64,000 nucleotides of DNA from Verrucomicrobiaceae bacterium UBA2429 (GCA_002343505.1 DDQZ01000066.1:1-64000); one strand, 5' to 3'; positions 40,317 through 50,500 are shown, counted from the first letter of the stretch. Translations and numbers: made by a program. The notes: generated by a model not told the origin, from the sequence alone.

Positions 40317-41465
40317 ATGCCACGCCCCAAGAAATCCACCTCCCCCGTCCGTGTCGCCCCTGAAAAACGGCTCTCACGCGGTCGTGCGCGTGATGATGCG
40401 CGATTCACGGCCCCTGCGCCCGCCTCGGAGATGCCGTCCGGCTACGGCAGCATGCTCACTGAGATCAAAGAGCGCGTGCGCCAAGCGCGCCTGCGCACGG
40501 TGCTGGCCGCGAATGCCTCCATGGTGATTTCCTATTGGGAGGTGGGCCGCGTCATCCTCGCCCGCCAGCAGGCGGAGGGCTGGGGCGCGAAGGTGATTGA
40601 CCGTCTCTCCAACGACCTCCGCGAGGCATTTCCCGACATGCAGGGCCTCTCGCCGCGCAATCTCAAGTACATGCGCGCCTTTGCCGCCGCATGGCCCGAG
40701 GAGGCAATTGTGCAACGGGTGGTTGCACAATTGCCGTGGAAGCAAAACATCGCCCTGCTCGACAAGCTGAAAACGCCGGGAGAGAGGCTCTGGTATGCGC
40801 AAAAGGCGGCGCAGGAGGGCTGGTCGCAGCCGGTCCTCTGTCTCCAGATCGAGGGCCGCCTGCATGAGCGTGATGGCAAGGCTCAGAACAATTTCGCTCT
40901 CACGCTCCCACCGGCGGATTCTGATCTCGCGGCGCAGATTTTCAAAGACCCGTATCTCTTCGATTTTGTCGGCACGGGTGATCCGCGCCGCGAGCGCGAG
41001 GTGGAGCAGGCGCTGGTGGACCACATTCAGAAATTCCTGCTGGAACTGGGCACCGGTTTCGCCTTTGTCGGACGGCAGGTGCATCTGGAGGTGGGCGGTG
41101 AGGACTTTTACCTGGACCTGCTTTTCTATCATATGCGTCTGCGCCGCTACGTCGTGGTGGAGTTGAAAAACCGCGAGTTTCAGGCCGGGGATGCCGGGCA
41201 GATGAACCTGTATCTTTCTGCAGCGGATGATCTTCTGCGGCATCCCGACGACCAGCCGGCCATCGGCCTCCTTTTGTGCAAGGGGCGCAACAAGCTCGTC
41301 GTCGAGTATGCGCTGCGCGGCATTGCCAAGCCCATTGGTGTTGCGGCATGGAAGACACAGCTCGTGGACTCACTGCCACCGGATTTGCAAAGCAGCCTGC
41401 CCACCGTGGCGCAGATCGAGGCGGAGCTTGCAGGAAAGAAACCAGCCAGAAACAGCAAACCATGA
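40317..41465 (+). CDS. DUF1016 (YhcG-type) PD-(D/E)XK nuclease-like protein
   Basis: The 382-residue protein has an N-terminal DUF1016 helical domain (VLAANASMVISYWEVGRVIL, AKVIDRLSNDLREAFPDMQG, LSPRNLKYMRAFAAAWPEE) and a C-terminal nuclease-fold domain (FAFVGRQVHLEVGGEDFYLD, LLFYHMRLRRYVVVELKN). D...ELK gives the PD-(D/E)XK pattern. Related proteins are found with restriction-modification and mobile defence genes. No methylase or specificity gene is nearby. Its stop overlaps the DUF1501 start (ATGA), so it is translationally tied to the module it interrupts. Confidence 0.9.
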   Translation: MPRPKKSTSPVRVAPEKRLSRGRARDDARFTAPAPASEMPSGYGSMLTEIKERVRQARLRTVLAANASMVISYWEVGRVILARQQAEGWGAKVIDRLSNDLREAFPDMQGLSPRNLKYMRAFAAAWPEEAIVQRVVAQLPWKQNIALLDKLKTPGERLWYAQKAAQEGWSQPVLCLQIEGRLHERDGKAQNNFALTLPPADSDLAAQIFKDPYLFDFVGTGDPRREREVEQALVDHIQKFLLELGTGFAFVGRQVHLEVGGEDFYLDLLFYHMRLRRYVVVELKNREFQAGDAGQMNLYLSAADDLLRHPDDQPAIGLLLCKGRNKLVVEYALRGIAKPIGVAAWKTQLVDSLPPDLQSSLPTVAQIEAELAGKKPARNSKP

Positions 41466-42859
41466 ACACGCATCCATTCTCACGCCGTCACATGCTCACG
41501 ACGATGTCCTCCGGCATCGGCTGGCTGGCCTTTTCCGCGCTGGCGCAGGCCAGAAGCGGTCTGGCCTCGAAAACGCCGCATTTCGCGGCACGGGCGAAGC
41601 GCGTGATCTTTCTCACGATGCGCGGCGGGCCATCGCATGTGGACTTGTTTGACTACAAGCCCGAGTTGGCGAAGCGCGACGGCAAAACGGCGACTTTGGG
41701 GCGTGATTCGGCGGGGGCGAAGCTGTTTGGCGCGGTGCATCCTTTCGGCCAGTATGGCCAATCTGGTCAATGGATGACGACGCTGTATCCGAAGCTGGCG
41801 AAGCACGCGGACGACCTGTGCATCATCAATTCGATGAACACCGACCTGCCGAATCATGCGCAGGCGTTTGTGCAGATGCACACGGGCAGTTTTCAGTTCG
41901 TGCGCCCTTCGGTGGGCGCGTGGTCGCTTTATGGTCTGGGCACGGAGAATGAGAATCTGCCGGGTTTCATCACGCTGAATCCGCCTGCGGACAACGGCGG
42001 TGCGCAGAACTACGGCAGCGCGTTTCTGCCCGCGATCTGCCAGGGAACGAAGATCGGCGGATCGCAGCTTCCCGATTTGTATGCGGCGCTTTTGAAGAAG
42101 GACGTGGCTCCAGGGCCGCCGATGAAGAACATCGAGAACAAAAACGTGCCGCGCGATCTCCAGCGCGCGCAGATCGACCTCATCCGTGGCTTGAACGAGC
42201 GCAAGATGGAGCGCGATGGACATCATCCCGAGATTGAGGGCGCGATTGAATCGTTTGAACTCGCGTTTCGCATGCAGAGCGAGGTGCCTGACGTGCTCGA
42301 CCTGCGTGGCGAGCCGGAGCATATCCTGAAGCTCTACGGCATCGGTGGCGGGAAAGATCAATTTGCGCGGCAGTGCCTGCTGGCGCGGCGCATGGCCGAG
42401 GCAGGCGTGCGTTTCATCGAAATCGCCTCCGGCGTGCAATGGGATCATCACAACCGCCTGCGCGAGCAGCTCGCCGCAAATTGCGCGGCCACGGACCAGC
42501 CCATCGCTGCCTTGCTCACTGATTTGAAGACGCGCGGCATGCTCAAGGACACGCTCGTCGTCTGGGCGGGCGAGTTTGGCCGCACACCGTATGCGCAAGC
42601 CGGGGACGGCCGCGATCACAATCACAAAGGTTACTCCATCTGGATGGCCGGCGGCGGCGTGAAGGGAGGTCTGCGCTACGGCGCGACGGACGAGATCGGC
42701 TACAAGGCCGCCCTGAACCCCATGCACATTCACGACTGGCACGCCACGATGCTGCACCTGCTCGGTCTCGACCACACGAAGCTCACCTACAACTACGGCG
42801 GCCGGAATTTCCGCCTGACGAATGTGAGCGGCGAGGTGGCGACGGGCATCCTGGCATGA
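41462..42859 (+). CDS. DUF1501 protein, partner of module 2
   Basis: The 465-residue exported protein begins MNTHPFSRRHMLTTMSSGIG, a TAT-like signal. Family motifs include KRVIFLTMRGGPSHVDLFDY, RPSVGAWSLYGLGTENENLP, VVWAGEFGRTPYAQAGDGRD, HNHKGYSIWMAGGGVKGG and HIHDWHATMLHLLGLDHTKL. It overlaps the DUF1016 stop by 4 nt, probably a remnant of an original overlap with another upstream gene. The related module-1 protein has the same motifs but lacks this clean N-terminus. Confidence 0.92.
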   Translation: MNTHPFSRRHMLTTMSSGIGWLAFSALAQARSGLASKTPHFAARAKRVIFLTMRGGPSHVDLFDYKPELAKRDGKTATLGRDSAGAKLFGAVHPFGQYGQSGQWMTTLYPKLAKHADDLCIINSMNTDLPNHAQAFVQMHTGSFQFVRPSVGAWSLYGLGTENENLPGFITLNPPADNGGAQNYGSAFLPAICQGTKIGGSQLPDLYAALLKKDVAPGPPMKNIENKNVPRDLQRAQIDLIRGLNERKMERDGHHPEIEGAIESFELAFRMQSEVPDVLDLRGEPEHILKLYGIGGGKDQFARQCLLARRMAEAGVRFIEIASGVQWDHHNRLREQLAANCAATDQPIAALLTDLKTRGMLKDTLVVWAGEFGRTPYAQAGDGRDHNHKGYSIWMAGGGVKGGLRYGATDEIGYKAALNPMHIHDWHATMLHLLGLDHTKLTYNYGGRNFRLTNVSGEVATGILA

Positions 42860-42937
42860 ACAGGCCGCCTCTTCTGAGCAGGGAGGGGCAAGTTGTGCTT
42901 GCGTAATCGCGTTGTTTTTGCGCATTCTGCAAGCCTT

Positions 42938-44326
42938 ATGGAAAATTCATCCCTCTACCCCTCGTCCCGACGCGATTTTTTGAAGACCACCGGCAAAACC
43001 GTCGCCGGGCTTTCCGCGCTTTCGGGCATCCAGATCCCCTATGTCCACGCCCAGGGGGATGACACCATCAATGTGGCCCTCGTGGGCTGCGGCGGCCGCG
43101 GCACCGGTGCCTCCAGCAATGCCATGGGCGTCAAGCAGCGCACGCGCCTCATCGCCATGGCCGATGTGCAGGAAAACCGCCTCGAAGCCAGCTTCAACGG
43201 CCTCAGCAACAAGCACCCCGACCGCTTCTCCGTCTCCGCCGACGCCAAATTCATCGGCTTCGACGCCTACAAGCAGGCGATTGACATGCTCAAGCCCGGC
43301 GACGTGGTCGTGCTCGCCACCCCGCCCGCCTTCCGCTGGGTGCAGTTTAAATACGCCATCGAAAAAGGCGTGAACGTCTTCATGGAAAAGCCCATCTGCG
43401 TAGACGCCCCCAGCGGCAAGCGCATGCTTGAGCTGGGCAAGCAGGCGGACGCCAAGGGCCTCAAGGTCGGCGTCGGCCTCATGTGCCGCCACTGCCGCGT
43501 GCGTGGCGAGCTGTTCGACCGCATCCAGCAGGGCGAGATCGGCGACATCATCCTCGGCCGCGCCTACCGCCTGCAAGGCCCCGTGGGCACCTGCTTCACC
43601 CAGCCGCGCAACCCGGAGACCGACCCCAGCGAGCTGATCTACCAGATCAAAAACTTCCACTCCTTCCTCTGGGCCTCCGGCGGCGCGTTCAGCGACTTCA
43701 ACATCCACAACATTGACGAGATCTGCTGGATGAAGAACGACTTCCCCATCGAGGCCAAGGCCACCGGCGGCCGCACCGACCGCGGCGACTATGTGGACCA
43801 GAACTTCGACCACTACAGCGTCGAGTACACCTTCCGCGACGGCACCAAGTTCTGGCTCGAAGGCCGCAACGCCATGAAGACGCACAACGAGTTCGCCAGC
43901 TACGTGCATGGCACCAAGGGCATGGCCGTGGTCTCCACCGCCGGCCACTTCCCCTCCAAGGCGATGACCTTCAAAGGCCAGAACAAGGACCCGAAAAACA
44001 TCATCTGGCGCGGCAAGCAGCCCGAGCCGAACCCCTACGACCTGGAGTGGCAGGACCTCATTGACGCCATCGTCAACGGCAAGCCCTACAGCGAGGTCGA
44101 GCGCGGCGCCAAGGCCAGCCTTGTCACCGTCATGGGCCGCATGTCCGCCCACACCGGCCAGCTCGTCACCTACGACCAGCTCATGGCGCACGACCATGAG
44201 TTCGCCCCGGATGCGGACAAGCTCAGCCTCGACGGCCCCGCGCCGCTGAAAGCCGATGCCAACGGCAAGTACCCCATCCCCTACCCCGGCCGCCACGGCA
44301 TGTACGAGTACGTTGTCGGCGCCTGA
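42938..44326 (+). CDS. Gfo/Idh/MocA family oxidoreductase, TAT-exported
   Basis: The ATG at 42938 gives 462 residues with SSRRDFLKTTGKTVAGLSAL, a TAT signal. The Rossmann motif is INVALVGCGGRGTGASSNAM, the EKP motif is in VFMEKPICVDAPSG, and the C-terminal domain has GGAFSDFNIHNIDEICWMKN (conserved H-x3-D region). Such exported oxidoreductases act on sugars using a bound NAD(P). It follows module 2 by 78 nt and may belong to the same glycan-degradation pathway. Confidence 0.92.
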   Translation: MENSSLYPSSRRDFLKTTGKTVAGLSALSGIQIPYVHAQGDDTINVALVGCGGRGTGASSNAMGVKQRTRLIAMADVQENRLEASFNGLSNKHPDRFSVSADAKFIGFDAYKQAIDMLKPGDVVVLATPPAFRWVQFKYAIEKGVNVFMEKPICVDAPSGKRMLELGKQADAKGLKVGVGLMCRHCRVRGELFDRIQQGEIGDIILGRAYRLQGPVGTCFTQPRNPETDPSELIYQIKNFHSFLWASGGAFSDFNIHNIDEICWMKNDFPIEAKATGGRTDRGDYVDQNFDHYSVEYTFRDGTKFWLEGRNAMKTHNEFASYVHGTKGMAVVSTAGHFPSKAMTFKGQNKDPKNIIWRGKQPEPNPYDLEWQDLIDAIVNGKPYSEVERGAKASLVTVMGRMSAHTGQLVTYDQLMAHDHEFAPDADKLSLDGPAPLKADANGKYPIPYPGRHGMYEYVVGA

Positions 44327-44416
44327 TGCGCCGCTTGGCGCGGCATGGATGAGGTCTGCGACTCATTCATGCCGCGGCCCGATTTTGTTTGATTCAGCAC
44401 CACACTTTCCACCCTC

Positions 44417-44773
44417 ATGAACCAGACACAGCGCGAGGCGCTCTTTGACCTTCTGACTCTCTCCATCTACGCGGACTCGCACATTTCTCTGACCGAGGAG
44501 GCGCTCATCGAATCGGCCTTCATCGCGGAAGGCTGGGAGTCGGAGTATCCGAAGAATTTGTTCATCGAAAAGTCCTTCGCCCGCGCCAGGGAGGCGGCGG
44601 AGTCGGACGCGGCGGCAAATGATTACATCGCCTCCAGGGCGAAAGCATTCACCGATGCGTCCAGCCAGGCGGAGGCGGTCGGAGTCGTGTCCAACATCCT
44701 GTCGCGGGATGGATTGACGTCCGAGGAAAACCGCTTCATCGCCGCGCTGAAAAGCGCGCTGCCAGCGCTGTGA
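44417..44773 (+). CDS. TerB-like small helical protein
   Basis: The 118-residue all-helical acidic protein (EALFDLLTLSIYADSHISLT, AEAVGVVSNILSRDGLTSEE, NRFIAALKSALP) resembles TerB/tellurite-resistance-type small domains. That label is inference from helix pattern and the ADSHISLTEEALI segment. No ter cluster is nearby. Its last 38 nt overlap the convergent HTTM gene. Confidence 0.65.
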   Translation: MNQTQREALFDLLTLSIYADSHISLTEEALIESAFIAEGWESEYPKNLFIEKSFARAREAAESDAAANDYIASRAKAFTDASSQAEAVGVVSNILSRDGLTSEENRFIAALKSALPAL

Positions 44774-45656
44774 GGCATTGCCCGATGCGCCGGACATCCT
44801 CCCCTGTGAGGAAAGCCGCATAAGTCGCGGCCATCACCACCATGAACGGGCCGATCTGCGGCGCTGCCAGGGTGATCAGTCCATGCAGGATCATGCCAAG
44901 CGCCATGCCATAAAAGCGCGTCCTGCGGATGAGCAGCAACACAGGCACGACCGCCTCCGCCAGCAAGGCGGCCCAGGTGCCCAGAGCCAGCGCGTCCGCG
45001 TATTCCGCCACCCAGGCTCCAGGCCAGCGCGAGTATTCCGACAGGAGGAAGTAGGGCAGAAACTCGCCGTTCCACCAATATGGATTGGGGTTCGCCAGCT
45101 TGAGCACCACGGTCTGCCAGTAAACCACCAGCACCTGCAGGCGCATGAGCACCAGGCCGTAGCGCGCGACCCGCGCCGGAACGCTGCTCCGCCGCCCGAT
45201 AATCGCCAGCAGGGACCAGCATTTTCCCAGAGGGCTGACCAGCACCAGGAAGCTGAAGGAACGCAGCACCATGTCCCACCCCGCCGCCGCCAGCGGGGCG
45301 CGCTCCATGAGGGATAGCTGCCAGAGAAAAACAAAAAACGCCGCCATCCTCGGCAGCACGCCTGCCATCAGCAGCAGCATGGCGGCCCCGGCCAGCAGCA
45401 TGAGCAATGTGACGCCGTCCCCCGAAGGGAAAAAGTGAAAGAGCAGCACGGTACACATTTCACTCTGCTCTGCCGCGGCCGCCTGAGGCACAGATCCCTC
45501 CTCGGCAAGAAGTGTGACACGCAAAGGCCAGAGCATGACCAGGCTCCACAAGGCCGCGAGAGCCAGGCCGATGCGCACAGCAGCGTAAACGCGCTCATCC
45601 TCGGTGGAGAGAAAGATTTTTCCCGGCAGGGTGGCTTTGAGCGCGTCGTGCTTCAT
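44736..45656 (-). CDS. HTTM-domain membrane protein
   Basis: The 306-residue protein has about seven hydrophobic segments and the horizontally transferred transmembrane (HTTM) domain look of vitamin K-dependent gamma-carboxylase relatives: VYAAVRIGLALAALWSLVML, WDMVLRSFSFLVLVSPLGKC, VLVVYWQTVVLKLANPNPYW, WWNGEFLPYFLLSEYSRWPG and GMALGMILHGLITLAAPQIG. The ATG overlaps the upstream companion gene stop. HTTM proteins often come with a short companion, as here. Biochemical role unknown. Confidence 0.85.
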   Translation of the reverse strand: MKHDALKATLPGKIFLSTEDERVYAAVRIGLALAALWSLVMLWPLRVTLLAEEGSVPQAAAAEQSEMCTVLLFHFFPSGDGVTLLMLLAGAAMLLLMAGVLPRMAAFFVFLWQLSLMERAPLAAAGWDMVLRSFSFLVLVSPLGKCWSLLAIIGRRSSVPARVARYGLVLMRLQVLVVYWQTVVLKLANPNPYWWNGEFLPYFLLSEYSRWPGAWVAEYADALALGTWAALLAEAVVPVLLLIRRTRFYGMALGMILHGLITLAAPQIGPFMVVMAATYAAFLTGEDVRRIGQCLTALAARFSARR

Positions 45657-46261
45657 CGTGCCTCCATGCGTTCTCCGGCTGGCGCTGGCGGCGGCTCATG
45701 ACGATTCACGCGCCTTTCATAAAGACGGCCGTCCCTGCCGATATGCACGAGATGCCTGGTGAAGTCCTCAAGGGTCTCCAGATGCCAGCGCTCGCCGGGA
45801 GCGATGAGTCCGCGCCCGCGCAATTCATCGTCCAGCCGGCGCAGGCACGCCTCGCGCATCACAGGAGAATGATCGCCGGAGAATAGCCGCTCATTCTGCA
45901 CATAAAGCCTCACCGGCGCTGGTTCCATCCATTCCTGGAAACCTGGAAGTAAAGGCCCAAGCTCGCGCGTCCTGCCATCCGGCGTTGTGATCACAAGCCG
46001 TGATCGCCATTTGTGATAGCTGGGGATTGTCTCGAACATCGTCCATCTCTGCTTGCTGCCAGTCAGCGCCTCATATGCCTGGGCCAGTTCGTGCGGCACG
46101 GGGACGGGCCGCGACGCCTCGGGAATGACACCCGCCAGCAGCTTCAGCGCATGGATGGAGGCAAAAACGAGGATGATCCAATCCCGGAGCACCCCCGCGC
46201 CGCGCGCGGGAGGATGGCTCTCCGGCTCATCGCGGTTGGATTGGGGAACTGCGGCGGGCAT
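45653..46261 (-). CDS. HTTM-associated small membrane protein
   Basis: From the ATG at 46261 the protein has 202 residues; an open frame extends to 46417 but the added sequence is Arg/Cys-rich and unlikely. One membrane segment near 25-45 (LRDWIILVFASIHALKLLAG) is followed by a periplasmic domain (WTMFETIPSYHKWRSRLVIT, GPLLPGFQEWMEPAPVRLYV). The pattern MF-IPSYHKW is typical of proteins encoded beside HTTM genes. It overlaps the HTTM start by 4 nt. Confidence 0.7.
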   Translation of the reverse strand: MPAAVPQSNRDEPESHPPARGAGVLRDWIILVFASIHALKLLAGVIPEASRPVPVPHELAQAYEALTGSKQRWTMFETIPSYHKWRSRLVITTPDGRTRELGPLLPGFQEWMEPAPVRLYVQNERLFSGDHSPVMREACLRRLDDELRGRGLIAPGERWHLETLEDFTRHLVHIGRDGRLYERRVNRHEPPPAPAGERMEAR

Positions 46262-46403
46262 TACGCGCCATGGAAGCCCATGCACAAGGGTTTCGTCAAG
46301 CAGGCAACGCACCCGGAACCTGTTTGCAGGCGGCATCGCGGGATGAAAAATGGCGCGGCACTCCTGCGAGCGCCGCGCCATGCGGATCAGGCAACCGTGT
46401 AGA

Positions 46404-46772
46404 TTATTGAATCTCAATCCGCCGCGGTCTGGCGGCCTCCTTGACCGGGAGATGCACGCTGAGGACGCCGTTTTCCACGACTGCCTTCAGGCTTTCCTCG
46501 TCCACGGGTGTGTTCAGCCGCAGACGCAGGAGGAAGTCGAGGGCCGGAATCTCGCTATGCAGGGTCTTCCAGCCGTCGGGCACTCCGGCTGCGCGTTTGC
46601 CGCGGATGGTGAGGATGTTGTCCTCCAGGTCAATCGAGACGCCGGACTTCGGCACTCCGGGCAGTTCGACGCGCACTTCATAAGCGTGCTCATTGCCGTT
46701 GATGCGGTAGAGCGGCTTGAGCAGGTTTTCGTCCGCTTCGGCGCGGGCGGGTTTTTCAAGGGTGGTGGTCAT
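46404..46772 (-). CDS. Small heat-shock protein (Hsp20), second of pair
   Basis: The 122-residue protein is an alpha-crystallin-domain holdase: EHAYEVRVELPGVPKSGVSI, EDNILTIRGKRA, and VENGVLSVHLPVKEAARPRR with the C-terminal IEIQ (IXI-like) motif. The N-terminal arm is short (about 25 residues). It follows another Hsp20 by 36 nt on the same strand. Paired sHSPs of different N-terminal length often form mixed oligomers. Confidence 0.93.
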   Translation of the reverse strand: MTTTLEKPARAEADENLLKPLYRINGNEHAYEVRVELPGVPKSGVSIDLEDNILTIRGKRAAGVPDGWKTLHSEIPALDFLLRLRLNTPVDEESLKAVVENGVLSVHLPVKEAARPRRIEIQ

Positions 46773-46808
46773 GGCTTGGATGGGCTGGATGTTCGCGGAA
46801 ACAGATGC

Positions 46809-47240
46809 TCAGGCGATTTCGATGAGCTTGGGTTTGCGGTGCTCCTGCTTCGGCAGGGTCACGACGAGGATGCCGTCCTCGAGCCTGGCTGAGATGCCCT
46901 CGGCATTGACGCCTTCCGGCACCGAGATCGAGCGGCAGAGTGTGAGGGACGACTCCTGCTCGCCGTTTTTCTCCTTGCGCTCGGCGCTGACATTGAGCAG
47001 GCGGTCGTGGATTTCGACCTTGAGGTCCTCCTTCTTCACGCCAGGCAGTTCGAAACAGGCATAGTAGTTGTCCTTGTCCTCATGGACATCCGTGGCGGGG
47101 CGGCCCGAGGTGAAAGCGGGAGCGAAGTCTCCCAGCAGTTGCCCCATCAGCGGGAAGGCGGCAAAAGGATTGCGCAGCCACTGGTCGAAGTCGGCGACGC
47201 GGCCAAGGTTAAGCGATGGATTGAAGCGTGTGATTTTCAT
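46809..47240 (-). CDS. Small heat-shock protein (Hsp20), first of pair
   Basis: The 143-residue protein has an N-terminal arm of about 50 residues (FDQWLRNPFAAFPLMGQLLG) and an alpha-crystallin domain (DKDNYYACFELPGVKKEDLK, VEIHDRLLNVSAERKEKNG, LEDGILVVTLPKQEHRKPKL with final IEIA). It starts downstream of a -24/-12-like element at 47290-47305. I see no CIRCE (inverted GCACTC) sequence. Confidence 0.94.
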   Translation of the reverse strand: MKITRFNPSLNLGRVADFDQWLRNPFAAFPLMGQLLGDFAPAFTSGRPATDVHEDKDNYYACFELPGVKKEDLKVEIHDRLLNVSAERKEKNGEQESSLTLCRSISVPEGVNAEGISARLEDGILVVTLPKQEHRKPKLIEIA

Positions 47241-47576
47241 AAGGGTTGGATTTGGGTTTGAGGTTAGTCAGATGACATTTTCATATTCCTGCACGGGCCA
47301 TGCCAAAGGCACCTCAAGGCTCAAAACTCTCTCGAAATCAAAGTCTTGTGTTGATTGACCGAAAATGGACCCGAGCAGTTTTTGGGAATGAATGGCACAA
47401 ATAAGAATCCAATTTTTCACTTCCAAAAGACGTCTTGTCTCAACTTCAAATGAAGTTCCATTTGGGAAGACGACCCGGAGTTTAAATGCAGCAGCAGGCG
47501 GGCGGAGACTCGCTTTGCAGGTGCGAAGCGCCGTGCAATACCCGACGCATGACCGCGTTTCCGGGAGCAAACCCCC
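47241..47576. promoter_or_regulatory. Divergent regulatory region with two palindromes
   Basis: This 336-bp gap separates the Hsp20 pair and the DUF1549 gene on opposite strands and contains no gene I can support. Besides the -24/-12-like element it holds two perfect palindromes, AAGACGTCTT at 47427-47436 and AACTTCA-AA-TGAAGTT at 47442-47457. They are closer to the DUF1549 gene (start 47577) and could bind a regulator of either direction. The centre is markedly AT-rich. Confidence 0.5.
47290..47305 (-). promoter_or_regulatory. Sigma-54-like promoter upstream of the Hsp20 pair
   Basis: On the minus strand TGGCATGGCCCGTGCA shows GG and GC at the -24/-12 spacing and differs from TGGCAC-N5-TTGCW at two positions. 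It lies 50-65 nt before the Hsp20 start codon. A sigma-54 activator-binding site is not identified, though palindromes lie further upstream. Confidence 0.45.
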
Positions 47577-50500
47577 ATGAACAAGAAGCATCCCTGGATC
47601 TGGCTGGGCGCGCTGGTGTGCGCCTCGGCTGTTTTTTCCTCCCACGCGGCCGCGCCGAAGAAGCGCGGCGGTGTGGACACCTCGTCCCTGCCGGAACCGG
47701 CGGGCAGACCGGTGAAGTATTTCGGTGACGTGCATCCGCTGCTGGCGGAGCACTGCATTTCCTGCCACGGCGCGGACAAGCAGAAGGGCGGGCTGCGCCT
47801 GGACTCGCGGGAAGCGGCGCTGAAGGGCGGCAGCTCTTACGGGCCGGCCATCATCCCTGGGAACAGCGCGGAGAGCCCGTTCATCCAGTTCATCGCGCAC
47901 CTGGAGCCGGACATGGAGATGCCGCCGGATGAGGAGATGCTCACGGAGGACCAGATCGCCGTGTTGCGCGCGTGGATTGACCAGGGCGCGAAGTGGCCGG
48001 CCAAGGCGGGCGTGGCGGCGGAGGGCGGGGAGTCCACGCTGGGAAATCAGGAGCTGTTTTTCAAAAAGGCGGCCACGCACTGGGCCTTCCAGCCCGTGCC
48101 GGTGCTGGCGGCGGCGCAGCTCGCGGACGGCCCGGCGCGCATTGACGCGCTGGTGGCCGCGAAGCTGGGTGAAAAAAATCTGGCGCGCTCTCCCCGCGCC
48201 GACGCGCGCACCCTGATGCGGCGCATTCATTTTGACCTGACGGGCCTGCCGCCCGCGCCGGAGGAGGTGGAGCGCTTCAGCGCCGACTTCGCCAAAGATG
48301 CGGACGCCGCCGTGTCGGCGCTGGTGGACGGGCTGCTGGCCTCCCCGCACTTCGGCGAGCGCTGGGGGCGCTACTGGCTGGACCTGGCGCGCTACGCGGA
48401 CACGCAGGACTTCCGCGCGCAGCAGGATTTGAGGTATCCCTTCGCGTGGACGTATCGCGACTATGTGGTGGCCGCCTTCAATGCGGACAAGCCGTATGAC
48501 CGTTTCCTCCAGGAGCAGATCGCGGCGGATCAGCTCGGCCTGGAGAAGGACGATCCGACACTGGCGGCGCTCGGATTCATGACGGTGGGGCCGCGCTTCC
48601 GGGGGCGGGTGGATGAGATCATCAACGACCGCATTGACGTGGTGACGCGCGGCCTCATGGGCATGACTGTGGCCTGCGCGCGCTGCCATGACCACAAGTA
48701 TGACCCCATCCCGACGGCGGATTTTTATGCCATGTATGGCGTCTTCGCCAGCACGCAGGATGCCGAGGAGCTGCCGGAGATCGCGCTCAAGCAGGCGGAG
48801 CCGACGCCGGAGCAGCGCGCGGATTACGAGGCGAAAAAAGGCGCCGCCAAGCAGGCGCTGGAGGCCTTTGTGCAGGACCTGAAGGACAAGGCCGTGGCGG
48901 ATGTGCTGGCGAAGCCGGAACTCTATTTCGACGCGCTCTGCCAGATGGAGATCCGCAAGACGGCGGACGTGCGCAAGCTCATCACCGGCAATAAAATGAT
49001 GGAGACCGCGCTCACACCCATCAGCCGCCAATGGAGCGAACTCCGCCGGCGGGAGGACTGGCAGGCCAGTTCGGTGCTCGGCCCGCTGGCGCGAGTGGCG
49101 AGCGCCTCGGCGGACAGGAAGGCGGGCATCATTGAGGGCATTTTGGAAAATGGCCGCGTGCCCGGCAGCCGCGCCGAAGTGCAGCCCGCGCTGCTCGCCG
49201 CCCTTCGCGCGGCCAAGCCGAAGGATGAGGAGGCGCTCGTGAAGGCCTACGGCAAGGTGCTGGCCGAGGCCGTGAAGAAGCCGAAGGGTCCGCTCGGCGA
49301 GGTGCTCGCGGCATTCAAAGACAAGGGCGGCTGGCTGGATTTTCCGCTCGACTCGGTGGAGGGCGCTTACCGCCTTTTGGGCAAGGGCCGCGCGGATTTG
49401 AACAAGCTGCACTCCGCCGTCTCCGAAGTGGAGGCCACGCATCCCGGAGCACCTCCGCGCGCCATGGCCGTGGCCGACCGCGCCAAGCCTGTGACGCAGG
49501 CCATCTTCGTGCGCGGTGATCCGCAGCGCCGGGGCGACACCGTGGAGCGCCGCTTCCTGGAGGTGCTCGATCCCTCCAAAAAGCCCTACCCCGCCGACCG
49601 CAGCGGCCGCCGCGAGCTGGCGGAGCAGATCACCGCGCGGGACAATCCGCTCACCGGCCGCGTGTGGGCCAACCATGTGTGGCGCCACCTGCTGGGCGAG
49701 CCGCTGGTAAAAACCGTGGGAGACTTCGGCCTGCAAGCCGAGCCGCCCAGCCACCCCGAGCTGCTCGACTGGCTTGCCGCCGCGCTCGTGGACCGCGGCT
49801 GGTCCACGAAGAAGCTGATCCGGGATGTGATGCTCTCCGCCACCTACCAGCAAAGCAGCGCCGACCGGCCCGAGGCCGCCGCCGTGGATGCCGACAACAC
49901 CCTGCTCTGGCGCGCCAACCGCCGCCGCATGGACTTCGAGGCCATGCGTGACGCCATGCTGGCCACCAGCGGCCAGCTCCAGCTCACACTCGGCGGCCGC
50001 GCCGAGAGCCTCTCCGCCGAGCCCTTCAGCGGCAGGCGCACGCTTTACGGTTATGTGGACCGCGTGAATCTCGACCCGCTTTTCACCACCTTCGACTTCC
50101 CCTCGCCGGACATCGCCAGCCCCGAGCGCTCCGAGACCCTGGTGCCGCAGCAGGCGCTCTTCGCCCTCAATGACGGCTTCATCGTCAGCCAGGCTCGTGC
50201 TTTGGCAAAGAATGCCCGGCAAGCCGCGGGCACCTCGGACAGCGGCATGGTGGACTGGCTCTACCGTCATGTGTTTTACCGCCAGCCCACAGGGGAGGAG
50301 TCGGCGCTGGCGCAGGCCTTTTTGAAGGAGACCGCCGGGATCTCAGGCGCCTCCGCGCGTGGCTCCTGGCTCTATGGCTACGGCAGTGCCGACCCCGCCG
50401 TGCCGCGCGCGGGGGCCTTCAAGCGCCTGCCGTATTTCGATCCCGCCACGAAGCGCTACCAGGGCGGGCGCGTCTATCCGCACCCCGAACTCAGCCATGT

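Noticed and set aside
42947..44296. 449-residue minus-strand frame
   Set aside because: Antisense shadow of the Gfo/Idh oxidoreductase gene, with Gly/Val/His-rich low-information sequence.
47268..50270. 1000-residue minus-strand frame
   Set aside because: Antisense to the third DUF1549/DUF1553 gene; His/Arg/Leu-rich without any domain.
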